This document shows, piece after piece, positions 31,709 through 42,627 of a stretch of 64,000 nucleotides of DNA. The position numbers and the translations under genes are program-made. Numbering within the stretch: the stretch's first letter is position 1; each line of letters opens with the position of its first letter. This stretch comes from Fragum whitleyi (taxonomy: Eukaryota; Mollusca; Bivalvia; Cardiida; Cardiidae). The notes under the pieces were generated by a model, which saw only the letters and a list, made by a program, of their open reading frames with translations, was not told the origin of the DNA and made no database searches. The stretch spans positions 61,585,020 to 61,649,019 of the forward strand of contig OX411548.1 of NCBI GenBank assembly GCA_948146395.1, in the 5' to 3' direction.

Positions 31709-31812
31709 ATAGATGTGAAGAATACCAGCAATCCATTGTAAGGTGCTCCAGCTGCTGAAATATGACTTAAATGATTGTTAAAATTGGTGTTAACCATTCA
31801 AACAAACAAACA
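31709..31812 (+). mobile_element. 3' fragment of the tRNA-SINE
   Basis: GAATACCAGCAATCCATTGT-AAGGTGCTCCAGCTGC and then ATTGGTGTTAACCATTCAAA with a CAAACAAACAAACAAA tail. Confidence 0.65.
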
Positions 31813-32087
31813 AATTAACTATGTTTAAACCAGAGATTTTGTTGTAAAAATTTTTGAACTAAGTCCATTGAAAAAGAACAGAAATTTTGACAAACCGATG
31901 CAAATTTGTTTGGAAGAAAACCATCCTATTTCATAGAAAATATTATGGGAAGTAGAAAAATTGTAAACAAGCAATTTCTTCATTATCCACAATGTTTTCT
32001 CAAAAAAAAAAATAAAAATTGTATGTTATTGAATCTTGTGTTGTTGGAAATGGGTTCAAAATCAAAGAATTCAATCCATATATGCAT

Positions 32088-32154
32088 GGCTCAGCGCGAA
32101 ACAGTTGTAACTGCCTATAACATAATAGGCAGTTACAACTGTTTTGTGCTGAGC
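32088..32154. mobile_element. Foldback MITE, ACTGCCTATA subtype (best preserved)
   Basis: GGCTCAGCGCGAAACAGTTG-TAACTGCCTATA and ATAGGCAGTTA-CAACTGTTTTGTGCTGAGC. The shared open frames reading MIGSYNCF on both strands are consequences of the palindrome. Confidence 0.85.
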
Positions 32155-32159
32155 TATTA

Positions 32160-32820
32160 ATATGCTATCAAAATAACCTGTCTTATTTATCAGAATTACT
32201 GTTTTAAGAGACCAATCCAATAAGTGACCAATTGTACCATGGGTAGGTCCCCAAATGGTCATTTAACACATATTTTCCTGTTCTGCAATTTTGTGTAATA
32301 AGGACCAGTCTAAAAATTGTTCCCTGGCAACGAGTTGAAATTCATAAACAGGGGGAATAAAGAATTGAAAATTGGATGGAATTCTCTATGTCAACAACAT
32401 TAGTCTTGATATTATTAAACTTGAAATAAGGCTATTGATTTTCGTCCGCAGCAATCTTTCGGATATCATTAGAACGGCCAGTCCCATCGAGGGAAAACTG
32501 GTCAAGATTAAAATTCACTAGGCAATATAAGAAAACTGGATGAAATTTGCAAGTTATCGATTTTCCCTCGTTTGGCCTGAGAATAATGGTCAGTTTCTCC
32601 GTTGAAGTTTTTCCTTCAGTAAAATATTGACAGCTCTTTCCCTGATTAGAATGGAAATCATCCTCGTTATTGATGGGGAAATAAAGGTCACTGCTTAGAT
32701 GCATTGTTGTATTAAGTTTTTTTTTTTTTTTTTCTGGAAAACAATTTTTGAACCCGTGCCCTTTAATGAATTTATACTGAGTTGCTTTTGAAGGTCAGTT
32801 CTATATTTATAGGCAAAGTA
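32160..32820. other. Unique intron sequence
   Basis: Contains a poly-T run at 32719-32734. Nothing else recognised. Confidence 0.4.
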
Positions 32821-32885
32821 ATAGAGATACAGGTAGAGGGCATATTTTCTTTTTCAAATTAAAATTTTTAATCACTTCTCCCTGC

Positions 32886-33000
32886 TCAAACCCTGTGTTG
32901 TGGGTACTCATTGGTTTCGTCTCATGAAGAAGAAACCAATGAACACCACAATACAGGGTTATATTTAGAAATAAAGATTTTAGACTAGAGTTACCCCCTC
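32886..33000. mobile_element. Foldback repeat, TTGTGGGTACTCATT family
   Basis: ACCCTGTGTTGTGGGTACTC-ATTGGTTTCGTCTC against GAAACCAATGAACACCACAA-TACAGGGT. It continues to AGACTAGAGTTACCCCCTCT-TAT, where the next SINE is inserted. Confidence 0.65.
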
Positions 33001-33187
33001 TTATCTGTCTCTCACCAATGGGTTGATAATCGTAGACCTATTTGAGAAAGCAGCTGGACGCCAGGAGAGGATGTGATGGTTGTACTGGTGAGAGAAATTC
33101 CAGGAATACATTGTTAGGTGCTCCAGCCTCCGCGATATAACTGAAATTGGTTAAAAGCGGTGTTAAACTCCATCCAATCAATCAATC
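33001..33187 (+). mobile_element. 5'-truncated tRNA-SINE inserted in a foldback repeat
   Basis: TGTCTCTCACCAATGGGTTG to CAATCAATCAATC. The surrounding sequence (CCTCTTATCTGT | CTGTACCTCTGAGGTAATTA) rejoins into text seen at 38765-38810 (TTAATCATCTGTACCTCTGA), so the SINE entered the older repeat. ATCTGT on both sides may be a short duplication. Confidence 0.75.
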
Positions 33188-33525
33188 TGTACCTCTGAGG
33201 TAATTAATTGTTATTGGGCGACCAAAATTAAGTCACTCAATATACCGGTAGATACAACAGCAGCTGCTGATTTCAAACTTTATTTGAATAAAAACTTGGC
33301 ACAATTGTTCAATATCATTTTTTGTTGTCTTATTTGAAACATTTATGGTCGCTTCAAGGTGAAGATGAAATGCTCAAATTGAGCTTTTCTGTGCCAAATC
33401 AAGCTGGTGAGTTTTAAAATAATTAACACACAAGTGGCTTTCTATTTTGAGAAGTTGTCTATTTGACAAGAAATTTTCCAGATAGGTAAAAGATCATAGT
33501 CACAAGCCAACCCCCATGAAAAACT

Positions 33526-33822
33526 TCTAGAACTAGTTATGAGGGCCGTTGTCAAAGCGCAATGGTAGCGTGTAACTTGGACTATCGTTCAAAAGGTCAC
33601 AGGTTTGACTCCCAATGGCAGCACTCATCCTTTCCTACTATTAGTATCTCACTGATGGGTTGATAATCATAGACCTATGTGGGATAAGGAAAGGATGTTA
33701 TGTTAGTACTGGTGTGAGAAATACCAGGAATCTGTTGTAAGGTACTCAAACAGCTCATATATAATTCAAAGATTGTTGAAAATGGCATAAAACCCAATTT
33801 AAAATCAAATCTAGAACTAGTT
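33526..33822 (+). mobile_element. tRNA-SINE with 13-bp target duplication
   Basis: TCTAGAACTAGTT at 33526-33538 and 33810-33822 flank a diverged SINE. Head GCCGTTGTCAAAGCGCAATG, anticodon region TTGGACTATCGTTCAAAAGG, B box GGTTTGACTCCC, body ATCTCACTGATGGGTTGATA. Because the right flank is an array of the same motif, the duplication could partly be pre-existing repeat. Confidence 0.75.
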
Positions 33823-33940
33823 CTTGAATTTTTAGAACTATTTCTTGAATTTCTAGAACTAGTTCTTGAATCAGTTCTAAAACTATTTCAGAAATAGTTC
33901 AAGAAATAGTTTTGGAATTAGTTCAAGAAATAGTTGATTG
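33810..33940. repeat. Self-complementary AACTAGTTCTTGAATTTCT minisatellite
   Basis: About six units of 20-22 bp. Since AACTAGTT is its own reverse complement, the first half reads TCTAGAACTAGTTCTTGAAT and the second half reads as the inverse, CAAGAAATAGTT. The whole 130 bp can fold on itself. Confidence 0.8.
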
Positions 33941-33974
33941 AATGAGTAAACCCATCACCAATTAGTCAAATTCT

Positions 33975-34200
33975 TATGCCCAAGATAAGGAAGGGGGGAA
34001 ATTGTTTACTGTTTGTCTGTCTGTCCCTCAAAACTTTTAATTGCCAATTACTCTCAGTCTATTTAAGATCCATTACTCATATTTGGCATGATAAAGATCT
34101 CATTGATACACATCTATCAATACCATGGTCATGAAATATGGTTATCTATCATTGTCAAACATTTGGAAAAAAAATTCTGTTTCACAACACATAATTTCTT
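33975..34200 (+). mobile_element. Helentron-like remnant, GTGTTTCACAAACACA-ended family
   Basis: GGAAGGGGGGAAATTG, GTTTGTCTGTCTGTCCCTCA, TTTGGCATGATAAAGATCTC and CTGTTTCACAACACATAATT in the family order. The terminal hairpin is decayed. Confidence 0.5.
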
Positions 34201-34204
34201 TGTA

Positions 34205-35290
34205 AAGTTGTTAAGCTAAGGGTTGAATTTTTATCTTCAATTGGTAAGGATGCATTTTGCATGACAAGATGCACATTTGATACTGGACAAATTCTGCGAT
34301 CCATTCTCAACATCAGTAGTTGGCAGGTGATGGGATCAAATTTACTTGTAATGCTCATTTCAAATGGTCTTGCCTTTCTAAAATTTTATTTATACTTCTA
34401 TCAAATTTCCTCTCATCTATATCTGTCAAAGAATGGATCTGTTATGTTAACCCTTCAGATTCATTAGTTTTTCTTGGAACTTCATTTCTTGGCAATGTGA
34501 GGATATTTTTGATGCATACTTGAGCCATATGATTTGGTGTTAAAGTGATAGTTGCATTGTCATTGGAAACATTATCATTTCTCTGCCTTTAAATGTAGGC
34601 ATCGATCTGAAATTTGAAACATATTTCATCTTCAAAGAACCATATTTTGTATCTCCAAGCAGGCTATGGAACTAACATATTTTAATTTAATTCTTTCTGT
34701 AAAAGTATCAAAATTAATATAGTTTCAGGTATGTCATATTTCATAAAAAAGTCATTAATATTTTTAATCTGCATTAATTTTCATCTGCAAGAATAGATTA
34801 CATAGATTTATGCTGTCATCTATTGTTGGTGGCCAGAGTATCCTATCTGCAGTGTTGTTTAAGTTGCAGCTACAAGATTTTGGTAGCCCACCCAATAGAT
34901 TAAATATTTTATGGCTGTGAATTTGTAATTGAAATAAAAAGGGTAAACCAACTTGACAAATTGTCTGTCGTTTAAGTCTATCGTCTCGAATTCGATTATA
35001 ATAGAAAGACAAGACATGCTAATATTGTATAGCATGCTTTGTGCATTTCTCTGATCACATGTCTGTCCCATTTGTGACATTTTGTAGGATATTTAAAATT
35101 CATTAAACTGTCAATTGTTTAATATTGAACATGCCAGGGAGAAAGTTTTAAGCAAGTCGAGGCTTCAAACTTAATTAATCAATGTCACAGAGGGAACTAG
35201 AGAGACCAGTCTCTCAAATACATTTCAAAGTTTGTCGTTCTGTTGAATTTTGTTTTAAGCTTTTAGCTCATCAGTTTCTGGAAAAAAACA
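34205..35290. other. Unique AT-rich intron sequence
   Basis: Nothing recognised. Confidence 0.45.
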
Positions 35291-35350
35291 TTTACTGTAT
35301 TTCTTCTTTTAAACACTCCCTGGACATAACATGGTCAGGGAGCTTTTATT

Positions 35351-36358
35351 AGTCCCCTACCGGTGTTCACACCGGAGGGGACTATAGGTTTGCCCTCCGT
35401 CTGTCCGTCCGTCTGTCCGTCCGTCTGTCCGTCCGTCCGTCCGTCCGTCCGTCCGTCTGTCCGTCCGTCCGTCCGTCTGTCCGCTCAAATCTTGATCCCG
35501 CGATAACTTAATAACTAAGCAAGCGTTTTTGATGAAAGTTGGTATATACCTAGATGGCAATGTGTAGATTATGCACATCATTTTATTTTTGTTTTTCGAC
35601 TTAAATTGAGGTTGCTATGGTTACAGAAATAGTGAAAATATGGCCAAAAATGGGATCCTGCGATAAGATTATAACTAAGCAAGCTAGTTTGATGAGACTT
35701 GGTATATGACTATATGGCAATGTGTAGATTATGCACATCATTTTATTTTTGTTTTTAGACTAAAATTGTTGTTGCTATGGTTACGGAAATAGTGAAAATA
35801 TGGCAAAAAATATTGGATCCTGCGATAAGTTAATAAGTAAGCAAGCTAATTTGATGAGACTTGGTATATGACTAGATGGCAATGTGTAGATTATGCACAT
35901 CATTTTATCTTTGTTCTTTGACAAAAAGTGCGGTTGCTATGGTAACAGAAATAGTGAAAATATGGCAAAAAATGGATCCTGCAATAATTTAATAACTAAG
36001 CAAGCTAACTTGATGAAACCTGTTTTAAAATGTAAGAAAAATTATAAGCCATGTTAGTCAGGGTGGTGATGCAGCAGTATTAATCACCTCCAGTGAAAGT
36101 TCTCATTTCTTACCAACAAGACGGAAGAAAAACATGTTGGATCAGACAAGGTAACTGTTATTGATACTATTTCTTGCATCTGTCTATTGCTTCCATGAAT
36201 TGTATAGTGGGCACAGCAGAGACAACAACTCACGTAAGTCTTGTTTAACCCTTTAACAAGACCTGGTTTTGACGTCCCTGATAGAATTGGCATGGGAAAA
36301 CATTGAGACAAACAAAGCCGGTAGGGGACTTATGCCCATGTCCAACATGGCTCTTGTT
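35351..36358 (+). mobile_element. Helentron-like element 4, nested, 1008 bp
   Basis: 5' AGTCCCCTACCGGTGTTCAC-ACCGGAGGGGACT hairpin, a (CCGTCTGTCCGT)n leader at 35396-35482, then a core of about 3.5 units of 161 bp. The 3' GCCGGTAGGGGACT is the inverse of the 5' end, then the hairpin GCCCATGTCCAACATGGC (36333-36350) and TCTTGTT. Insertion at T|T with no target duplication, as read from the interrupted MITE. Confidence 0.8.
35490..36030 (+). repeat. ~161-bp tandem array inside Helentron-like element 4
   Basis: Units contain ATCCTGCGATAAGTTAATAA, CTAAGCAAGCTAGTTTGATG, GACTTGGTATATGACTAGAT and GGCAATGTGTAGATTATGCA, with starts near 35495, 35655, 35817 and 35977. Confidence 0.9.
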
Positions 36359-36732
36359 TAGTATGCATTTTCTGGTTTAAGTAATCATTAAAATTGATGT
36401 CTTTAAGGCCCTTTTCCCTTTAATTTGAGGTGAATTTCTTTTCAAAACAATCATATAAATGATTGTTTAGAGGAAATTCATCTCAAATTAGAGAAAAAGT
36501 CTCAAAAAGTGCCTAAAATTTAGGCATTTGAAGTGGGTTACTTTATAAAAAATGTAGGGGTACTACTTTTAGGGAGGGAGCTATTATTAGGGGAAATATG
36601 GTATTCAGTAGTGCCATATTCACCCTAATGCTGTAAGTGTAGGCGTTAGGGGTGTGGCAAACTTAAAACTGCTATATCTGACTAAATATTTCTAAAGGAA
36701 CAAAGTTAGTGTTTTCTCCATTTAAAATTTGT

Positions 36733-37005
36733 TAAGTTTGAATGGAGTTTTACAACACTTTCAACAATCTTTCACTTACATCGTGGCGACTGGAGCACCT
36801 ACTAATGGATTACTGGTATTTCTCAGAGCAGTACTACCTCTACACCCATTCTTGGCTGCCAGCTACTATCCCACATAGGTCTACAATAATCAACCCATTG
36901 GTGGATAAATAATTGGAAAGAATGAGTGGCATTGATGAGGATCAAAGCCAGGACCTTTAGATTGACAGTCAGATATGCTACCAACTGCGCTGTGAGGGCG
37001 GCTCC
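36733..37005 (-). mobile_element. Full-length tRNA-SINE
   Basis: On the reverse strand: head GCCCTCACAGCGCAGTTGGT with ACTGTCAATCTAAAGGTC, a mutated B box, the body with CACCAATGGGTTGATTATTG-TAGACCTATGTGGG, and GGTGCTCCAGTCGCCACG. It ends before CATTCAA. Confidence 0.8.
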
Positions 37006-37076
37006 ATTAATAATTCTATGCTCATTTCTTAAGAATGTTACCCCTTTTCACAATCATGCACCATTGTCCAATTAGG

Positions 37077-37222
37077 GTAGTGGACCGGTAATAGTTCCAC
37101 AACATTGTGGAAATCATGATCTTTCACAATATCAACTGAGGTTTCCTAATTAAATCACAAGGAAACCTCTGTTAACACTGTTAAACTTCCGAAACTTTGC
37201 GGAACTTTTACTGGTCCACTAC
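37077..37222. mobile_element. Foldback MITE, GTAGTGGACC family (best preserved)
   Basis: GGTAGTGGACCGGTAATAGT-TCCACAA against TTGCGGAACTTTTACTGGTC-CACTACT. Inner arms TGAGGTTTCCTAATTAA / AAGGAAACCTCTGTTAA. Confidence 0.8.
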
Positions 37223-37224
37223 TA

Positions 37225-37590
37225 AAGCATTGGCTTGTGGTGCCTTACCAGTCCAAAAATAATGAATAATACATAGCATAGACTTGGCTTAGGATGACAT
37301 TATAACAATGACAAATGCATGAAATTTTGATAAAGTGGATCTCTCGAATTTGGGGCATTTGTTTAAATATCTGACATTAAAATCAGATTTCACTTAAACT
37401 GCTTATGCTAAAATTGAATTGTAGAGATCTTGGTAATGTCAATGGGATTTCCTATCTCTTAAATGCCTCCAAATTTTCAATTTATTTTCAGACTTAAAAT
37501 CTGTATATTTTGTTAACTGTAAATAGTTTAACCTTTTCTCAGGGTAAAGAGGTTTTTAAATGCAACCAAAGGTGAACGAAATGATTAATA
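37225..37590. other. Unique AT-rich intron sequence
   Basis: Nothing recognised. Confidence 0.45.
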
Positions 37591-37849
37591 TGTGACCTGT
37601 CATGCAAAAAGGGACCATCTTGGAACTCCATAACATAAATATTTGAAAAAAGAGATTGGTTAAATAGACTAAACAGGGGTCCCTTTTAAAATATTCTTAC
37701 ACGGGAAGGTAGATTGGTTATTCTAGATTCAGAAAATTAGTAAAATGTGAAAAGTTTCAACCCAAGTCAGTCAGCGCATTCAGCCAAGTCAGACTATGGT
37801 CGACACCTTACACACAACCTAGAGGTCCCTTTTTGCGAGACAGGTCACA
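37591..37849. mobile_element. TIR MITE, GACCATCTGGG family
   Basis: TGTGACCTGTCATGCAAAAA-GGGACCATCTTGG against CCTAGAGGTCCCTTTTTGCG-AGACAGGTCACA. The central palindrome is decayed. Confidence 0.8.
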
Positions 37850-38084
37850 ATTATTTTGGTATATTCTTCTCTTGTCCATTTCATAGTAATACATTTCCTT
37901 AATTTTACATGGACAGATTTTCATGAAATGTTTACAGAATGTGTCTTGAAATTTAATCATGTGCTTATCAACAGGGTTTGGTGATAATAAGCTGGATCAT
38001 GGAAAAGGTGTCTTTAATGTATAATTTGTTGTTGTTGCTCCCCCTTCATTCACTGAGTGATTTACATGAAACTTTTTCGCTAAA

Positions 38085-38630
38085 TTATTATACCCCCCAC
38101 CTTCGAAGAAGAGGGGGGTATATTGGTTTCACCATGACTGTCCATCTGTCCGTCCGTATGTCCGTAGACCATTTCGTTTCCGGACTAACTCAAGAACCAA
38201 ATGACCTACAATCATGAAACTTTATACAAATGTTTATTATGACCCATGGAAGTGCCCTATTGTTTTTGGGTCACATAGGTCAAAGGTCAAGGTCACAGTC
38301 GGCCTTTGTTCAATTTTCGTTTCCGGTCTCTAACTCGAGAACCAAGTGACCTACAAGCATGAAAGTTTATGCAAATGTTGCCTATGATCCAAGAAAAGGC
38401 CCTATTTTTGGGGGGGTCATATAGGTCAAAGGTCAAGGTCATAGTCAATTTTTGTTCAATTTTCATTTGTGGACTCTAACTCAAAAACCATGTGATCTAG
38501 AATCATGAAACTCATGCAAATAGTGCATATGACCTCAAAATTTGTTACAAACACATCCTGCACTAATAGCACTTGCATTCAAACAAAGCGCTTGTGGGGG
38601 TATAAGTCTGCCTTGCGACAGTTCTAGTTT
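38085..38630 (+). mobile_element. Helentron-like element 5
   Basis: 5' TTATTATACCCCCCACCTTC-GAAGAAGAGGGGGGTATA hairpin, a GTCCGTCCGTATGTCCGTAG leader and about 2.5 core units of ~150 bp (GACCTACAATCATGAAACTT, GGTCAAAGGTCAAGGTCACA). The 3' GCGCTTGTGGGGGTATA, CTGCC..GACAG and TTCTAGTTT end it. Same family as 44096-44800. Confidence 0.75.
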
Positions 38631-38644
38631 CAATTATACTTGAG

Positions 38645-38810
38645 CAAATCCTATATTGTGGGTCCTCATTGGAATCGTCTTGTCAAGACAATTCTTATGA
38701 ATATAGGCTGAATACACACAATAAAGGCTTTTAATGTGAAATTAAAATTTGAGACTGGAGATACCGTCTCTTTAATCATCTGTACCTCTGATTAGGAATT
38801 AATTCTGGCA
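38645..38810. mobile_element. Foldback repeat, TTGTGGGTACTCATT family
   Basis: AAATCCTATATTGTGGGTCC-TCATTGGAATCGTCTTG against CAAGACAATTCTTATGAATA..CACAATAAAGGCTTT, then GAGACTGGAGATACCGTCTC and TCTGTACCTCTGATTAGGAA. Confidence 0.55.
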
Positions 38811-38814
38811 ATTT

Positions 38815-39620
38815 CTCCTTTTCCCACTATTGTGTTGTCAATTTACATCATGAGGTATTAGGGTAACTAACTGTTGAAGTAATTATCTAGTTGATACAGA
38901 CATGACTCGGTGACATAACGACCATGATACTCCATGATAAAAGAGAATCCCATTGCTTCAAACCCAATTACAAATAGCAAGGGACTTCCAAGATATTTTT
39001 TATTAGTTTGCGGCAGGATTTTTTCCATTCAAAACAGCAATTTATATTAGGGAGTTTTAAGCAATTGGGAAAATCATTTGCTGTGAAGTTTTCTTCATAT
39101 AGTTGATTTTCTACCGAAACCTTGAAACTACAGCTTTAAACAAGCTGTCATTTCAAGATTTTAGCAGAATACCGACGATATTCTTTTCCATCAAGTTTTA
39201 ATATACCCGTCAAAAGGTGGGACATATTATGTGATCACTTGGGGCATCTGGGCCGACGGCGTCCACTTCTTTGTACGGAACTTAACTCTGTCACTTCGAC
39301 ATGTCTGATTGACTTGTAACTTGGCAGTTAGGTTCCTCTCATGATAATGGAGTGCAATATACAAGAACTGTGACACTACCTAGCTTAATGTTTTAGTTAT
39401 TTTCCTTCGTAATTTTACAGATTTGGAGATCCAGAAGTGTAAGGGGCGTAACTTGTGACAGTTTGCCACATTGTTATCAAATTATTTAAATGGATGTTTT
39501 GTTGAATTGATTTTGTTGATTGGTAAAATAACAGCCAATTTTTAAAAGTTGAAAGGGCATGGCTGAATTTGGAGCAAATAAAGAAAAATGTAGCGAGGAC
39601 CTGATTGAATCAGGACTTAA
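38815..39620. other. Mostly unique sequence with one core-like stretch
   Basis: About 39215-39430 (GGTGGGACATATTATGTGAT, GGCATCTGGGCCGACGGCGT, TGACTTGTAACTTGGCAGTT) reads like the leader and one unit of another Helentron-like repeat, without a visible 3' hairpin. The rest is unrecognised. Confidence 0.4.
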
Positions 39621-39627
39621 TAATCAA

Positions 39628-39697
39628 GGGGTCAGTGCAATACTATTGTAAGTGCCTATAGATATATAGGCACTTACAACTGTATTACACTGAACCC
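39628..39697. mobile_element. Foldback MITE, GTGCCTATA subtype
   Basis: GGGTCAGTGCAATACTATTG-TAAGTGCCTATA and TATAGGCACTTA-CAACTGTATTACACTGAACCC. Confidence 0.8.
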
Positions 39698-39699
39698 TC

Positions 39700-40430
39700 T
39701 ATATGGTCTTTGTTGATGAATTACAGACCTGGTATGGACTGAAAATAATGGACTGCGTTCCAGAAAACGAAAGAGAATGGAGATTGCTTTGACTTTGTTT
39801 TGTAAGATCATCAAGGGCATAGTGAACTTAGTAAACCTGCAGTAGTTGCAAGGTGCGATCTGAAGGTCTTGGAAATAACGTAATCAAAATGTAAAGAACG
39901 TGTTGCGTATCTTATCAAACGTGAAACTAAACTTAGCTGGGACGTATTAGACCCAATGACATCCTAGCAGGGGCATAGTAAAGACAAAAAACCAACTTAA
40001 TAAGAATCAAAGTGTGACAGGGGAGGGGGGGGGGCATTAACAAAGTTATAACTCGAACATGGAATTGTGTTCTACTTATAACTTTTTCATTTTGAATCCT
40101 TGGAGTTCTTTGGCTAAAGTTGATTCCTATGAAGACTATAAAGATAGCTTGATTTGGCACCAATCAAAAGCTGTACACTCAAATAACCTTTTACATGGTC
40201 TAATCTATTTTGTTCTAGAGAGAAGGAGACTTGATTTTCAATATCTAATTAAATGTACACAAGAAAATTGCTAACCTAATAGGCATTGGAAGTCATTTTG
40301 TTTGATCATTTCCAAGTTAAGTATTATTACATTTAACATTGTGTTTTCTAGGAGTTTGAGCGTGTCCACAAGGTAGAAATGAGGGCTAATTAAAAAACAA
40401 AGATCTACATTTTAAAAAGGGGCTATATGC
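39700..40430. other. Unique intron sequence
   Basis: Contains a short G run at 40020-40034. Open frames at 39933-40163 (-) and 40059-40274 (+) overlap antiparallel and have no recognisable similarity. Confidence 0.45.
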
Positions 40431-40441
40431 ATGTAAGTTTG

Positions 40442-40673
40442 TTTCCCAGGCTGGCTCACTAACAGAACCATTTGTCTTTCGGATGAGAGGTTAAACCAAG
40501 GTCACATGTGATGGTGCTTTACATTTAGCACGTTTAAGAACCATGGCAGATCTCAGCAATAGTTTCGTCATGTAACCTTGCACTATCCCACGTAATGGCT
40601 AACTGTCTTCTGGGGGCGTCTCTCATCATAGGCATATCAGAAGTAATGATAAATAAACAGATATATGCACAAG
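40442..40673 (+). mobile_element. 5'-truncated SINE of the second family
   Basis: TTTCCCAGGCTGGCTCACTA, GGATGAGAGGTTAAACCAAG, AAGAACCATGGCAGATCTCA and GTCTTCTGGGGGCGTC parallel 9439-9743 from its B box onward. (G)TAAGTTTG / GCAAGTTTG flank it as a possible duplication. Confidence 0.7.
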
Positions 40674-40877
40674 CAAGTTTGATCAGCAATATACAAGGCT
40701 GCAGAAAGAGCGAGTAAATTGTGTTTCATGATAGGATATATTGAAACAGTTCATGCTGCAAACCATACATTGTGGGAAATCTTCGGAATCTTTTTCCAAC
40801 TACTTCCAATGCTTAGCCATGATAATGGGTTTTGATGAGAATTGAATATTTTAGACTAGAGTCACATACTCCCTGTT

Positions 40878-42609
40878 ATTATCCCCCGCCGATGAAATCA
40901 TCAGGGGGGATATTGTTTTTGCCGTGTCCATCTGTCCTTCCGTCCATCTGTCCGTCTGTCCGACATTCGTTTCCGCGCTATTTCTTGAAAACTATAGACC
41001 GGAATTCAATGAAATTTGGCACACAGCTTCACTACAATGAGGACATGCGCATATCTTTGGGGTTACCTGGTTCGAATGTCAAATTAAGAGTTACTGCCCC
41101 TGACTGTTTAAGCCATATACATACAGAGTGATATTCATTTCCGCGCTATTTCTTGAAAACTATAGACCAGTTTTCAATGAAACTTGGCACACAGCTTCAC
41201 TACAATGAGGACCTGTACATATTGTCGGGGTTACCTGGTTCGACCGTCGAATTTAGAGTTACTGCCGATGACTGTTTAAGCCATATACATACATAGTGAT
41301 ATTCATTTCCGCGCTATTTCTTAAAAACTATAGACCGGATTTCAATGAAACTTGGCACACAGCTTCACAACAATGAGGATATGCGCATATCGTAGGGGTT
41401 ACCAGGTTCGACCGTGGAATTTAGAGTTACTGCCCCTGACTGTTGAAGCCATACATACAGAGTGTTATTCGTTTCCACGCTATATCTTGAAAACTATAGA
41501 CCGGATTTCAATGAACCTTGGCACACATCTTCACTACAATGAGGACATGCGCATATCGTCGGGGTTACCAGGTTGATTGTCGAATTTAGCGTTACTGCCC
41601 CTGACTGTTTAAGCCATATACATACAGAGTGATATTCATTTCCGCGCTATTTCTTGAAAACTGTAGACCCGATTTTAATGAAACTTGGCACACAGCTTCA
41701 CTACAAAAAGGACATGGGTATATCGTCAGGGTTACTTGGTTCGATTGCCGAATTTAGAGTTACTGCCCCTGACTGATTAAGCCATATACATATAAAGTGA
41801 TATTCGTTTCCGTGCTATTTCTTGAAAACTATAGACTGGATTTTAATGAAACTAGGCACACAGCTTCACTACAAAAAGGACATGCGCATATCATTGGGGT
41901 TACCTGGTTCGACTGTCGAATTTAGAGTTACTGCCCCTGACTGTTTAAGCCATATACATACATAGTGATATTCGTTTCCGTGCTATTTCTTAAAAACTGT
42001 AGACCCGATTTTAATGAAACTTGGCACACAGCTTCACTACAAAAAGGACATGGGCATATTGTCAGGGTTACTTGGTTCGATTGCCGAATTTAGAGTTACT
42101 GCCCCTGACTGTTTAATCCATATACATTTAAAGTGATATTCGTTTCCGTGCTATTTCTTGAAAACTATAAACTGGATTTCAATGAAACTTGGCACACAGC
42201 TTCACTACAAAAAGGACATGCGCATGTCATTGGGGTTACCTGGTTCGACTGTCGAATTTAGAGTTACTGCCCCTGACTGTTTAAGCCATATACATTTAAA
42301 GTGATATTCGTTTCCGTGCTATTTCTTGAAAACTATAAACTGGATTTCAATGAAACTTGGCACACAGCTTCACTACAAAAAGGACATGCGCATATCATTG
42401 GGGTTACCTGGTTCGACTGTCGAATTTAGAGTTACTGCCCCTGACTGTTTAAGCCATATACATACAAAGTGATATTCGTTTCCGTGCTATTTCTTGAAAA
42501 CTATAGGTTGATGTATATAAAAGATAACCTGTACCTAAGTTTGATATTAAATCCATTGACAATGAAAATATGTTCGGCGGGGGATATTAATTCAAGGAAT
42601 TTGCTTGTT
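40878..42609 (+). mobile_element. Helentron-like element 6
   Basis: 5' TATTATCCCCCGCCGATGAA-ATCATCAGGGGGGATA hairpin and a TCCATCTGTCC/CCGTCCATC leader. The 3' TGTTCGGCGGGGGATATT is the inverse of the 5' end, then the small hairpin AATTCAAGGAATT and TGCTTGTT. It has the longest tandem core in the window. Confidence 0.8.
40960..42510 (+). repeat. ~168-bp tandem array (nine units plus a partial)
   Basis: Units begin GATATTCGTTTCCGCGCTAT-TTCTTGAAAACTATAGAC, then GAAACTTGGCACACAGCTTC-ACTACAATGAGGACATGC and CTGCCCCTGACTGTTTAAGC. Starts fall near 40960, 41132, 41298, 41465, 41630, 41802, 41968, 42136, 42304 and 42472. The right-hand units share 'ctacaaaaagg' and 'gcataca(t)ttaaag' variants, so they expanded later. 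Confidence 0.9.
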
Positions 42610-42627
42610 AGTTGCATGCGTTTATAT

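Larger units (their letters stand above)
35293..36603. mobile_element. TACCGTATTTC-family MITE split by a nested insertion
   Basis: Left part 35293-35350 (TACTGTATTTCTTCTTTTAA to GGTCAGGGAGCTTTTATT), right part 36359-36603 (TAGTATGCATTTTCTGGTTT to TTATTAGGGGAAATATGGTA). Removing 35351-36358 restores TTTTATT|TAGTATGCA, the text of the uninterrupted copy at 47889-48194 read on its other strand. Confidence 0.85.

Noticed and set aside
35357..35581. Frame rich in RTDGRTDG
   Set aside because: Reverse translation of the (CCGTCTGT)n leader of the nested element.
40960..42510. CRISPR-like direct repeats
   Set aside because: Units are contiguous with ~168-bp period and no unique spacers, and the context is a metazoan intron.
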